Positions 49,401-62,833 of a stretch of DNA of 64,000 nucleotides are shown here, in pieces. A program made the translations under genes and the position numbers. The notes under the pieces were generated by a model. The model saw nothing but the letters and a program-made list of their open reading frames with translations, did not search any database and was not told the DNA's origin. The stretch lies in the NCBI GenBank assembly GCA_037074765.1, contig JBAMDO010000006.1:1-64000 (forward strand), in the 5' to 3' direction. How positions within the stretch are numbered: position 1 is the first letter of the stretch; every line of letters begins with the position of its first letter. Source of the stretch: Mansonella perstans (taxonomy: Eukaryota; Nematoda; Chromadorea; Rhabditida; Onchocercidae).

Positions 49401-50418
49401 TTTTTACATCAGAAGTCAGAAGTAAAAAGTAATTTATTGATTTCAATTACAACAAAAAGAAATTGTTCTGGTGACATTCGTTATCTTCAGCGAGCACAAA
49501 AATATAGGAATAAATGAGCTCATAAGTGATCGTGAATTTCTTATTTTCTAATTTATTTAACTGAATCATCCAAAATTCTTTTTATGCATGAAATCCAAGC
49601 AACTGAATTTTCCGATTTCAAAAACTCAATCAATCGTGAAGTTTCTTTACATAAATGAACTGATTATTTTTCAGATTTCTAAAAAATTTTAAATCCTATT
49701 CATTTACTGCTTTAAGAAATCAGACCGCATTAGTTATTACAGTCTAGTTTTTGTATGGTACCTGTCATTGATAATGAGCGTTTCAAAACATTTCAAAAAT
49801 AGTAGCCACACAAGAGAACAATTTATTAAAAGGGAACCTTAAATTAATAAAATGTATGTTGGGTATGATCAGTTATGAAGTAAATAAATATGTCTTCTTG
49901 ATTTTTTTTAAAATTGTTTGGATAGCAAAGTTATATTTCAATAAATCAGTTCCTTTTGATTTTTCTCTTCCGATACTGCTCAGTTTTCATGACAAGAGAA
50001 CTTTTTTCATATATGAGTTGGCATTTTTCTGTTACATTTCTTTCAGTTTTGAAATATATTAGATTTAATCCAAATGCTATAAGATCAAAACAAGATACAT
50101 TTTCGTTATCTTCACTTCAAATCAAGACTTTTTTCCAAAATTTCGCAATGTAAAATATATTGTCTTTACTATCGAATTTAGACTTCGATTATTTGAAAAA
50201 ATTTCGATGAAGTTTTTTCAATCAAAATGAGCACAAGATTTTGAAGCTGAATTTATTGCTATTATTCAATCGATTCACCAGTTTCTATTGCATTGATCAG
50301 TGGTAACATAGCTATCCATACCATTCAGTTGAAGATCTCTGCTGAAAGATAATGAAAAAAGAGCATTTTTCAGGAATTGTACGGTTAGGCTATCACAAGC
50401 TATCACAACCTTCACCAG
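46454..50418. other. Gene-poor region
   Basis: About 4 kb without a supported gene. Short open frames such as 47399-47686 (+), 48091-48294 (+) and 49143-49394 (-) lack phase-consistent partners. A 42-bp direct duplication lies at 47177-47258. No tRNA or rRNA was noticed. Confidence 0.5.
47177..47258 (+). repeat. Two-copy direct repeat, about 42 bp
   Basis: AAATTTCTCTCGGTAGCC followed by CTACCAGTAT(T/G)CCAGA occurs twice, starting near 47178 and 47220, with a few extra bases in the first copy. A recent local duplication. Confidence 0.8.
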
Positions 50419-53418
50419 ATGACTACTAGTAAAACTCTGTTGGCAAACAATATGACTGCAGTGGCAAGTGGTGCTTCTTGTACGGAGCCGCCAAAGATCC
50501 AAACGAATACATTGTTGAAAATGTCGGTACTGCCAGATACGATGACATCCTATCAAAAAAATGAAGGGATTGATCTCTCAACTTATTGTTGTAATGATAC
50601 CTTAAGGTTCATTTTTCGCTTCATACTCTTTAAGTTCTGAAATGTTGACATTTGTATTTCCATGTAGCTAATATTATCTCTGTTTACATAAATTTATTTG
50701 TAATTTTTTCAATTGCCTTATTTTAGACGAACATTCCGAAACATTATTTATGGACAGATTCTATCATTATGCTTATGTGGTACAGCCATTAGTAGTCAGT
50801 TACTCAGTAACAGAGGAGTGAAAACTCCAACAGGTACCAATCAACTCAATTATTCATAAATGAAGTATAAACAAACTTGCAAACATAGATAATTCATAAA
50901 ATTTCACAGGACCATATATATGTGATAAGATTTTCATTGAATCCTTGGAGCCATCATGGAATGACTAGTTTTGAGTTTGCATATGATGAAGAAAATTGGA
51001 ATTATTAATTAGTGAGGTCCTCAAAAATAAAATTGTTGATGATATTTCAGCTTATTATGTAGTTATTATATTGCCTGATTAAGCAAGATGTACTTCGAAA
51101 ATCGATGTATAGAAATAGGTAATTTAAGTACTCTTTAAATTAATAGTAAATATTTTTAACTTTTGTAAAATTATTTCTGTTGGCTTTATTTCAAATGGGA
51201 AAATTGAAAAGATAAACAAGCAAAAAGTTCTATAAGCAAATTCTTATTTGTAGAAATTGAATTTCAGCACAAAGTTTTCTGAACTATTTCCTATTATTAT
51301 GCGTTTATATGACAATAATGATATGCCGGAAAGAGGATAATGCATTTTTATCAGTGCTGAGGAAACGTGGATGGCGCTATTTGCTGTTAGCTGCTGTAGA
51401 TGTTGAAGCTAACTATTTTTTTGTTTGCGCTTATCAGTATACTGATTTGACTAGTATACAGGTAATTCCTATTACGTCCAGTTATTTAACCTTTTTCGAT
51501 AAACGTTTTTCAAAAATAAAGGATGTCAATCAATATCGGACATTCTAGCATGTTATTTCTACGTAATAGAACTACCGAATGTTTATACAACCTCAGCAAT
51601 ATTTCCAATTAAATCCGGTTCCAAATTCAGCAATATTTCCAATTAAGTCCGGTTCCAAATTCAGCAACATTTCTAATTAAATCCGGTTCCAAATTCAGCA
51701 ATATTTCCAATTAAATCCGGTTCCAAATTCAGCAATATTTCCAATTAAATCCGGTTCCAAATTTTTTTCTTATCATCTTTTATGAAGATGATAGTGATAT
51801 TTAAGCAGAATGAGAATGAGTTTTTATAATTTCAAACAGTAAGCATTATTTAATGCATCGTCGATATTTCAGTTGCTGGACTGTTCAACGATACCAATGG
51901 TATTATTATTATCGTTGTTATTCCTTCACACACGCTACCTGTTGACACATATAATCGGTGTTGTAATATGTCTTGTTGGAATTACTACTCTTATTTGGGC
52001 TGATACTCTGACAAGAAAAGGTGCTTCTGAAAGTAGGTTATACTTTAGAAATTTTTAGACTGATCTTGTCCTTATAACTACCATTATTACTATTTTCTTT
52101 ATTACTTATGTTCGTGCAGATGTGCTTAAGGATGAAAAGTAAAGCCTTTATAAATCAAAAGATCACGCTTGTTGCTGAAATGATTGACATCATCAAAATT
52201 TTCTTCGTTTAAATGATCTAGAAGAGTAAATCAATTACGTTACTAAATGAAATGACTTTTTATTGCTACTAATTCTTTTTCAAAATTATTTTTTCATCTT
52301 TGCAATTATTCAATTGGCTCATTATTTTTTCCTAAACAAAAAGATGCAATCACTACACTCAGGATTTGGAGTATTTGTTCGACTCTGCGGCATATATAAA
52401 TATATATACGTGTTGATATATCACTTGTATTTCTTTCTTTCTACCTATATATATGTACAAGGAAATACAAATGATACAGGAAAATTAGTGATAATACTAG
52501 GATACAGAATTGGTGGCATAATTTAATACATTCAATACATGATGCTACAGTAATGAACTGGTTGATAATTTCTTCTGCAACTTTAATATTTGATTTACTG
52601 GTGAAATATTCATTTCATCAATAAGTTTTGCAGATTCTAACCGAGTGTTAGGTGATATATTGTGTTTGGCTGGCTCATTTCTTTACGCAGTGGGTAATGT
52701 CAGTGAGGAATTTTTAGTGAAACAAAATAACCGGGTCGAATATCTTGGCATGGTTGGCTTATTTGGCTCAATCATCTCGGGAATACAGCTGTAAGTTTTT
52801 CGGACAACATCTTTTTAAAATGATGAACGAGAGTAAAATTGATCTTTTATATTTGGTAATATATTCCAGTCTTGCTTTGGAACATCGTGAACTAACATCA
52901 ATCAACTGGTCAGGTACGATCGTGATATATTATCTTATATTTGCTGCTTCTATGTTTCTGTTCTATTCAATGCTCAGCGTGGTTTTACAGAAATCTTCCG
53001 CTCTTGTATTCAATTTATCAATACTTACTGCCGATTTTTATGCTTTTGTTTCTGGCGTATTCATATTTAAGTATGAAGTAAGTTATCTGCTTGAAAAGCT
53101 GTAGTTAATGCTAACAAAATAATTAGTCCATGAAAAGACGGTCTAAAAATCAGATAAATGGCAAGTTTAGAATATTTACTTTATATAAATTTTGGTCACT
53201 TTAGTGCATTTTTCAAAAATTTGATGAAATTTTAGTCCCGCCCGTTGTATTTCGTGTCGTTTGCTCTAGTTATTATCGGTTCCGTACTATATTCGATTCG
53301 TGAAACAGAAAGGCGAGATTCAAATGATCCACGCTATATGCACTTGCTATGTAACTGTTTTACAGATAAGGATGATCAATCACTACGTCCCCAACAAACT
53401 TTTCTAAGTATTTCTTGA
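50419..53418 (+). CDS. SLC35F1/F2-type solute transporter (drug/metabolite transporter superfamily)
   Basis: The SLC35F group are multi-pass membrane proteins of the nucleotide-sugar transporter superfamily; substrates are mostly uncertain. Seven exons (50419-50606, 50727-50833, 51268-51461, 51873-52032, 52634-52790, 52870-53077, 53236-53418) join in phase into 398 residues. About ten hydrophobic spans are visible, for example [34 protein letters not shown] and [19 protein letters not shown]. The segment [20 protein letters not shown], with QLLDCSTIP on the next exon, is a hallmark of SLC35F1/F2. The N-terminus (about 60 residues) is hydrophilic and cytoplasmic in the usual topology. The first donor, AG|GTTCAT, is unusual, so the first exon is less certain. 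A poly(A) signal candidate is at 53797. Confidence 0.9.
51594..51763 (+). repeat. 34-bp minisatellite, 5 units
   Basis: Five head-to-tail 34-bp units (CAGCAATATTTCCAATTAAA then TCCGGTTCCAAATT) with at most a few substitutions in units 2 and 3. It lies inside the third intron of the SLC35F gene. Confidence 0.95.
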
Positions 53419-56271
53419 AAATATTTTTCGCAAGTAAAAAGTTTTCTTTGGATGAATGAATTCCATATTGTAAATGTCGATTTTTCTATTTGTGCAAAAG
53501 CAAAGTAGCTCGACAAATTTCATTTTAAAGATAAATTTAAGGCTCACACATCGTCGGCTCGGACTGGAAGCGGAATCAGGATAACGAAAAGCACTGTGGC
53601 ATGCAATGAGACAACTGCTACCTAAGATACATAAGATATTGTCCAGTAAAATGATCGACAAGTGCCATTTTTACAATAGCAAAAACCCGTAATACGGTGG
53701 AAATATACGCATAGCTTTCATTTTTCATTTATTTAAAAGGACTTTTCTCTGTAAAACTTTAGAAATTGATATTTTTGAAAGGAATGTTATTAAAATAATA
53801 AATATAGAGAAAAATAAAATTTCTTTGAGTGGCATAAAATCTTTATTAAACCAGTTTGGCGAATGATTCATGAATCCCCAAATGTCGTTTTAAAATGACT
53901 CTAAATTTATGAACATAGAAATAATTTCGATTAAAATTAGAAGCAAGAAAGGAAAAAATAGTGAAACGTCTTTCAAGCACTAAGTTTTATCGTTCTAAAT
54001 TTAGTAATCATGAAATTATTGATTTTTATATTTAAAGAATAGATAAGACTAATCCAGTCATTCTTGCTGAAATTCTTCAAAATTGATGGGTGCTGAATTC
54101 TTTTACCGATTTTTATGAAAAGCAAATTAATCATAGTAATTTCGGGGAAGCCACGTATAAAGGGAAGCTGCTAAAGGTTAAAATTTTCAAATTTTCGAAT
54201 CACATTTTCATTCTTTTGAGTTAAGTTCAGTTTAGTTTAAATTTGATCATCTATCTTATTCTTTATCAGCGTTGTCAAAAAGATTTAATTATTTGATTTT
54301 CAAGTTGACAAAGTTTGCTGGTCCTTCTTTACAGGTTTTCTGGCTCTTTCGATATATGGTCAAGTTTTTTTGGTAGAGCTAAATTTCCTATTAAATGCAA
54401 TATTGTCTAAAATCTACTACGCACAGTCTGGTTTTCCTGAATGAATATGAATAGTCATTGTCGAAAAAATTTAACCACTTGTGCACAGTTTAAAGATCTG
54501 TTCAGGAATTTGTGATATATGATCGAAAAACACAATAAAAATAAATAAAAAAAAAATGATAAATGATCGAAAAGCGCAATTCATCATTTAGCTAAGCTTC
54601 GATGATCTACATCGATATCTCTCTACGTTGCTAAATCCTTTACTGCAGTATATCCCGACGGAAACTTTTCTATACATAGAAAATAAAGATGCGAAACCAA
54701 GTGATGATTTGTTAGGTTATTTTTTTTTGAATTAGCGAAACAGGCAATGATATATGATCGAAAAGTACTCTTTGTAACAGCATCCGGTACACCGTAAATA
54801 TCTTCTGGTAATTTCAACTTCAACACCATTTAAGCGTATAGGTATAAGGCGAAGATTAATATCATCCAACCTAAGATTAAATAGTTCTCATTTTCAGAAT
54901 CATTTTTTAGAACAACGCTCACAAATGATGGTAACATTTCCAGACATGATAATGATTTCACATCAGACTGATCACTCAATGCTTCTTCCATTTCATTGTT
55001 ACAGGTCTTAATTGATCATCGAAAATATTAGCAGTTTGAAGATTCATTTTTCAAAATACCATCATTGCTTTGGCAAATAATGATGTATTTCCAGATCATA
55101 TTCCTCAATTTTATCTGAAAAATTGTAATTGAAGGAGATCAAAAGAAATACTTTCCACACTTCATTTTTACAACAAATAAATCCTTCTAATGGAACTAAG
55201 TGAACTGGTTTTATAACAGGAAAATTTGCTTTTTTAGGTAACTAAATATTTCAGTGTTAAATACGAATTCAAAAATAAGTTATTGGATGAATTTTTCAAT
55301 TTCTTTCAAGTCAAGAAATATTCGCAATATACGAATGAGGAAATAACTCAAGTAATTCAGTTGTTCAGTAAAGCGCAAATTTATTCTGCGTATTTTGCAT
55401 ACAGGATTCGTAAAGATAATTCCAAATTATTTGTTTGTAATTGAACTGAAACCTCACATGAGACAATAACTTAATTGGTTGAGTGAAAAGAATTTTAAAT
55501 TTATAAATGAACATGTATGGTTGCTACGCTTGAAATCAATAAATGATTTCAGGCATATAAATCCTACTCCTAATAAATTTTTGATTATTCAGGTACCACC
55601 CATTAATCGCATAAAATTGGAAAAAATCTTCAGGAATTAGCTAAATGCAGGATTTAGTTAAACAAAATTAAGATAAAAAAAAGGAAAATGCAAATTAACA
55701 AAACTTAATTCCTTCCTCCCATTTCACTTTTGTTTATTTCTTTATTTTAATTTTTCGGGTCTGATTTCTGATACTTTTTTCTTCCATTTTCTTTACTATT
55801 TTTCACTTCTTTTCTTTTTCATTTCTTTTTCTTTTTTCATTTTTTTAAAAATTTTTTTTTGGTTGCTTTCCATCCTTTATTTATTTTTTAGCTTGTTTTT
55901 TTTTTTTTTTCTTTAACACTTTGAGTGTAAAAATCAAATCCATAAAAATATTAACGACAAAAAATAAGCTGAGCTTTTAAAGGAAAAATGAACAGAGCTG
56001 ACAGTTTAATACGTTAAAAGTTTAATACTATGCATATAAGTTATTTATTTTCAAATTGATTTTAATTTTCCATTAATTTGAAGTCATGGACGGGTCAGTT
56101 CAATATTTGCTTCGCTTATTCAGTCAATCTCACTTCTGTACTTAATCATATGTTTTAACTCCATTTCCAATTTTTGTCATTACGATTTCTAATTTGTCAT
56201 TTTTATTATTTGGAAAAATATAATTTGAAGGTAAATTAAGACGAATCTATCATCTGATCAATTTATTATAG
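53419..56271. other. Region with no resolved gene
   Basis: About 2.8 kb, including T-rich low complexity at 55780-55915. On the - strand, 54855-54740 reads as a protein-like stretch with Cys pairs (RRYLRCTGCC), and 54946 downward reads MSGNVTIICERCSKK before in-frame stops. No splice solution joins them. An unfinished or decayed small gene is possible. Confidence 0.4.
53797..53802 (+). promoter_or_regulatory. Candidate polyadenylation signal (AATAAA) of the SLC35F gene
   Basis: AATAAA about 380 bases after the stop codon on the coding strand. Motif only. Confidence 0.35.
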
Positions 56272-57315
56272 TTTGAAGCACTATTACCAACATTCACTTA
56301 AACCAAGAGCTCAAACTGATCGATCAATGAAATACCCGAAACTATATGGTGTCGTGGAATTCGAAGTAAGAATAGCAGATTTGAAATGGCTTAGGATTTT
56401 TATTTGTTAAGCCTTCCAAAACTCTCTCTCTCTAAATTGCTCATTCCATGATAATGAAATATGTAAGATTACTTATAGTTATTCTTAAAATTTTGCTATC
56501 TAACGAAGTAGTTATGAACTCATACTTTCGATACATTATAGATCGAAGTGACAGAATTGTTGGAAAATATTTCAATCGCTTTGCATTATTTACAAAAACT
56601 TGATTTAATTTCTGCGACCAATTGCGAACTACGAATTTATCAAAAAGACATCATAACACTGATAAACGGAGTAACAAATCTCAAAAATCAAATACAAAAA
56701 ACATTCAAAGATATTACTTTCCAGTAAAAATTTTTTTCGTTTTTTTAGGCAATATACTCATGAAGAACAATGCAATATTCATTTCCACGAAATACAGTAG
56801 CAGGCTTTCTTAGCTAATTACCTGTCTACCTGCTTAATTAACAACTTGTCGATTAGTAATATAACTGTTCTAATTGCAGAGAAGATATCTCTTATTCAAC
56901 ACCAAGTAAAGAGAGAATTGCCGAGCTAAGTTCAAGAGATATAGCGAATAAACAAAAACCTAAAATGGATGAAGCACAAAGTGAATCTGGAACTTTTTAT
57001 CGTCGCTTCACAGCAGGCTCTTCTATTATTGCTTCTGAAAAACAGCACCTACAATGGGAAGAAGTTAAAGTGAAGAGGAAAGAACAAAAGAGTACAGCAA
57101 CTGATTCAAATATCTTCGAAAAGATTATTCAAAACTCCCGGTACAATCATTCGGAATCGACGAATTTGTCGAGTTATGATTTTTCGAATAACTCAGAGAT
57201 CCAAATATTTCCTCTTTCCTGGACAGAACAAAATGTTAAAAAACAGAATAGTCCAAAAAATCTAAAGTTTGAAAAAATGTTTGGATGTTTGGATCTCTCG
57301 GAAGTAAACAAATGA
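56272..57315 (+). CDS. Unrecognised helical protein, three 3' exons (5' end unresolved)
   Basis: Exons 56272-56365, 56542-56723 and 56880-57315 join in phase and end at TGA. The middle exon is a predicted coiled coil (ELLENISIALHYLQKLDLIS, then YQKDIITLINGVTNLKNQI). The last exon is polar, Ser/Lys/Glu-rich and low in hydrophobics (FYRRFTAGSSIIASEKQHL). An in-frame ATG is at 56337, but the first exon opens in phase 2 with an acceptor, so an upstream coding exon probably exists and I could not find it. No family recognised. Splice sites and continuous phase are the support. Confidence 0.5.
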
Positions 57316-58432
57316 GTGAAATGTGTCGATAGAATATTGAAATTCAGAAAAAGTGAAGAAAATTTCCAACTCAGTGATATCATTTTTGAAGTCTATCAAA
57401 TATGAGCAGTTGAAATACGATTTTAGTAAAAGCTAAATTACGGAAAGCTTTGAATAAGGTTTGATATTCCGTTCCACGATTGGATACGTAATTCATTTAA
57501 AGAATCATGAAAAAATAAAAAGTATTTCAAGTTAAAAGACTACCCAAATTAGATGAAAATCAAAGCCGCCTAATTAAAACAATTCATTTTAAAAATTCAA
57601 GCTACATGTTTCATTCAAAGTAATAAGTCAGATTTCAAATTCGAAAAAAATTTCTCTATCAGTAAAGCTCTATCAGAATTTTAGAAATAAAATTAGCAAT
57701 ACATGTATTAAAGGATCATAAAGAATTTTACTGTTAATAAAATGCTGAATTTCAATGATTGTTATTTGCAAGCAATAAACTTTAAAACTGAAACAAAATA
57801 ACAAAATTGAAATCATGAATATAATTTGTACTAATAAAGAATACTGTAATATTCTAGTACGATTTCACGTGATCATTCTACCTACTACTGTGATATTACT
57901 CATCTAATATCTACTGTTAAATATACTCATCACAAAAACGTGCAACCTTTTGATTTTGAATCTTGTAAAAATGACTCAAACAGATGTTGAGCTGTAATAG
58001 ATCAAAAGTGATCTAGCAAGAAAGTCACTGGGAACTGAATACATGGTTGGTCAGTATTGTAGGCTGTTGATTCTTTTTAGTGCGGGTTGTTTGATTCGGG
58101 TTGGCCTGTTTGTATGCAGTTGTAGGGCCTAATATGTTTAATGTCAATATTGTTGGTTCATAATTGTTTGTCCGGAAATTATAATAACAAAGGTCTGCAT
58201 TTAGTATCCTTATTTCGACACTGTTCGTGGTTCACTTGATATTTAGTATTCTTATTTCGACACTATTCCAGATTCACTTGACATTTAGTATTCTTATTTC
58301 GATACTATTCCAGGTTCACTTGACATTTAATATTCTTATTTCGACACTATTTCAGGTTCACTTGACTGAAAACTGCATAGTTTTTATTTGAGACCGGTTG
58401 CTTGAAGAGCAGTAACCAGTTGTTGCGTTGAA
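57316..58432. other. Upstream region of the eL41 gene
   Basis: About 1.1 kb holding no recognisable gene; it includes the 42-bp minisatellite ending 66 bases before the eL41 ATG. Confidence 0.5.
58199..58366 (+). repeat. 42-bp minisatellite, 4 units
   Basis: Four exact-length 42-bp units with consensus ATTTAGTATTCTTATTTCGA followed by CACTATTCCAGGTTCACTTGAC, with several substitutions in unit 1 and one or two in the others. The array ends 66 bases upstream of the eL41 start codon, so it lies in the promoter or 5' UTR zone. Confidence 0.95.
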
Positions 58433-58843
58433 ATGAGAGATAAGGTTTGTTTTTGTTCATTTTTGTTCAGAGAATTTTAATATTTTGATCATACACTTCT
58501 ATGTGATATTTACTTTTCTATAGTAAAAGTTTTCTTGTAGTTTGTAAATTTCTTAATACACTTTTCCAGACTTGCTTAAAGCTAACGCAGTTAGCATATA
58601 TCTTAATGATTTTTTTCTTCAATAACATTTCTAAGTTTTCATATGTGAATATTGGCGTACATTTGAAAACAATACAATATTTGGTTATTAGTCTAGAGAG
58701 ACGTTAATAGTGGTTTTTCGAAGTAACTTTTTTGTGAGGCACCTTAACTTCTCGAGATTTCATTTGCTTCATTATATTAATTTTAGTGGCGTAAAAAACG
58801 TATGCGTCGACTGAAGCGTAAGCGAAGGCAAGCAAAGAAGTGA
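58433..58843 (+). CDS. rpl-41: 60S ribosomal protein eL41 (22 aa, two exons)
   Basis: eL41 is the smallest eukaryotic ribosomal protein, a basic helix at the subunit interface. The 12-base first exon (58433-58444, ATG AGA GAT AAG then GTTTGT) joins a second exon at 58787-58843 after a TTTTAG acceptor. The product is MRDKWRKKRMRRLKRKRRQA then KK, 22 residues. The core WRKKRMRRLKRKRR is the invariant eL41 signature; the usual length is about 25. The third residue is Asp, where others have Ala, and the C-terminus is shortened. The gene is too short for ordinary ORF finding. Confidence 0.92.
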
Positions 58844-60349
58844 ATAGTGATGGAAGTGATGGAAAAAGGAAATTGTGAAATATATGGATTGAAATCAGAT
58901 TTGCTTAAACATACAGCATATGCATGCCGAGATAACTCGCATTCTTATTTATTAGGGACAATATTGTTTATTGATTTAGTTGTATTAAATTTTGCGTAAG
59001 AAAACAACAAAAGAATTAAAATTACGTTTAAATTCTTTCAAAAAAAAAAAAAAAAAAAAGATTTCTTTCAATTGCACCAAAACAGAATCATTGCTTAAAG
59101 CATTTAGTTCAGTCTTTTCACATACAAGCAAATAGATTTTGAGCATATTATTTGGAAGATAAGCGTTGATTAGCAATTTCGACTATTCCATCTTTTTATT
59201 ACTGTATATGCAATCAGCATTTCATGCTCAGTTTCATTGTTTTTTTTCCGTGCTTTGCATTCAAGTTGACAGGTGTTTGTATTGTTGCCGAAATAAAATA
59301 TACATCACCATAATTTTGCCGCATAAATGCACTTCCGTGTAATCCATGTATCGTGACGTATATGTATAGTATATTTGCATTTATCCAGGTAACTGGAATG
59401 CTAAAGTAGCAGAAATAACGGAGAAATTTTAGTGATAGAAATTTTGAGGTACGGATATTTCCAGTATTTCCTTAAGCATCTAGACTGTAGATCTTCTCAT
59501 TGCTTTTTTAAGAATTAACAGATGGCTATCCTTAAAGAATGTAGTATTTCAGGTCGTTTAATGTTATAGGGATATGGTTTGAGGCAAAAGTTTTTTTATC
59601 CTGATTCTTTAAATATCAGGAAAATAGAATTATACTAACTATACTAATATGTTTCAATATTCTTTACTGTTTTCAAACGTGATAAAGTGGATGATCTTAA
59701 CTTTAGATTAAATCGTGTTGTTTTTTGGGAGATGAGTAAACAAACAATGAAACCAGTAGCTAACTTTAGGTGTTGTTGTTTGGCTGTCAGTCATTTACAC
59801 ATGTTAATTTTGTTCTTAATTCCCATAATTAAATATATTATTTTTATCCGGGTTAATTTTTTTAAACCTCTGTGATTATATCAGCGCCAATTTCACTTCT
59901 TAACATATTATTTGCAGCTCAGTGTAATACGTATTAGGTTTTGTTTATTATGATTCACTTATCCGAACTAAAGTTTATACCGCCGTGATTACACTTAAAA
60001 AATAACTGTTTATGAGGTTTTAGTAGAGGAGTGGGACATCATTTTCCAGTGAATTTGAAAAAAAGTTCTTCCGGACGTCATTACAGCTGGAATATGATTC
60101 TTTTTGCCCTCAAAATTTGGTAAATGATATCTGATTTGGATATATTTAATTGTTAAGTTGATTGTAAATGTTTTCTGCGGAATCTATTTGACAGCAGAAT
60201 TGGCTGTAAATGTTATTCCGACTTTTATGAATTAGCTGGAAACGCAATGTAAATGAAAAATTGGAGCGATTTTATTTTAGTTGTGTCGATTGTTTTTTAA
60301 ATTTATTGCCATGTTTTAGCGGAAAGTTGCCTTTAATTAGCCTTCGATT
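58844..60349. other. Intergenic between eL41 and prefoldin 1
   Basis: About 1.5 kb, AT-rich, with a poly(A) run at 59041-59059. A 62-codon frame at 59687-59875 has no support. It should contain the eL41 3' end and the prefoldin promoter or leader. Confidence 0.5.
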
Positions 60350-61556
60350 ATGGCAGAGGATTACTCGATACAGTTGAAGAAGGTATGCTTATAATTGTAT
60401 TATAAATGTTGAAATTCTCTCTCGGCAGTGATATTCAACAAATATTATTTAGTTTAATGCTAAATCTTATCGCATATCTAAATACGTTTTGCGTAACTTT
60501 ATCAGCGATATGAGGATAAGCAATAGAGAACAAGCATAGGTGTCGCATATATGCTTTTATAATCTTCATTTTTAAGGAAATATGGCAATACCATTCATAA
60601 TTTATAAGGAGTTTTTATTCTCTAAATATGTATGTTTCCAATTTTAGGCATTCAGAGAGTTGCAAACCAAAGTGGTTGACACAAATCGTCGTTTACAACT
60701 TGGTGATTCATTAAAGAAGCAACAAGAGCAGGTTTTTTATCATTACTTCGGGTACGGGATTTTTGGTCTGAAAGTTATTATAACAGATTTCTGATTTGCA
60801 GTGCTTTGTAGTCAGCGATTTAATTGGGAAGAGGAGTTGGTATCGTTTATCAAATATACATCAGTTTCCTCGAATTGCAAAGGAAATAATTTATTAAAAA
60901 TAACTTATTAGAATTTCTTTTTATTATTCCTAGAAACGACGGATAGCAGAGCTAACCAAAACACAGCTTTTGGAATTAGACAAGAGCACGCCTGTATATA
61001 CGACGATTGGCCGAATATTTGCTAAAGGGACCGTAGACTCGGAGATTGCACGACATGAAGGAGAGGTAAGTTCAGGATATTTCACTTTTTTCCCGTTTCA
61101 TTTGCAATTGCTTCATTGCATTATTATCAGGAACTGCAGCAAATTTAGAAATAACCACTAACGAACTGTTCCATTGCCCCAGAAAGTGACGTAGGATTTT
61201 TTTTAGAAATACATAATATTAAATAGATTAGTCGATTGTTTTTTTCTGCTTTATAATAGTGTCAAACTGTATTTTAGATCTTGCCATTGGACAAAAGTTT
61301 GTCCTTTCTCGTATTTACAATAGCTTTAAAATGAATGGAATCATCATTTCGGAATAGTCGAACTTTGTTTTCCAAAATTTCAAATATTCTATATAAACTT
61401 TATATAAAGATTTTTCGACTATTTTGAAGATTTTATTTGTAGATTGTGAAAGCAGAGGAAAAAATAGCTGCAATCGATCACCAAAGAAAATATCTGGAGA
61501 AAAATTTAGCCGAATCGGAAAAAAATATTAGAGAACTTGTGCAATCGCGACCATGA
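60350..61556 (+). CDS. pfd-1: Prefoldin subunit 1
   Basis: A beta-type subunit of the hexameric cytosolic prefoldin chaperone that hands nascent actin and tubulin to CCT. Four phase-0 exons (60350-60382, 60648-60731, 60934-61065, 61443-61556) give 120 residues, the usual family length. The N-terminal helix includes LKKAFRELQTKVVDTNRRLQ, the central beta-hairpin part is TPVYTTIGRIFAKGTVDSEI, and the C-terminal helix is EEKIAAIDHQRKYLEKNLAE then SEKNIRELVQ. The AFxELQxKVVDT and KxYLEKxLxExExNIREL patterns identify PFDN1. A TTTTAG acceptor 31 bases before the ATG, with no exon in front, suggests leader trans-splicing. Poly(A) signal at 61648. Confidence 0.93.
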
Positions 61557-61647
61557 TGAATTTTATTCTATAAATTTATTCAGTGTTTACTTTACTTTTT
61601 TTATTCTTTGTTTACTTTGTCTAATGCGTTGCTTTGTTGGTTATTTC

Positions 61648-61653
61648 AATAAA
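61648..61653 (+). promoter_or_regulatory. Polyadenylation signal (AATAAA) of prefoldin 1
   Basis: AATAAA 92 bases after the prefoldin stop, followed by T-rich sequence; an ordinary distance. Confidence 0.65.
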
Positions 61654-62720
<1,067 letters not shown>

Positions 62721-62827
62721 TTTCGCTTTCATCTTACTAACTATTACATTTTATTAAACTGTGGATTCTTTTACTATTATTGTTTCTGAAGTTTACAGGA
62801 TGTGAATATTCTTGAAGTTTCAACATA

Positions 62828-62833
62828 AATAAA
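62828..62833 (+). promoter_or_regulatory. Polyadenylation signal (AATAAA) of RPABC5
   Basis: AATAAA 108 bases after the stop codon, followed by T-rich sequence. Confidence 0.65.

Noticed and set aside
59687..59875. 62-codon + frame between eL41 and prefoldin 1
   Set aside because: Isolated, no splice partners, no recognisable domain.
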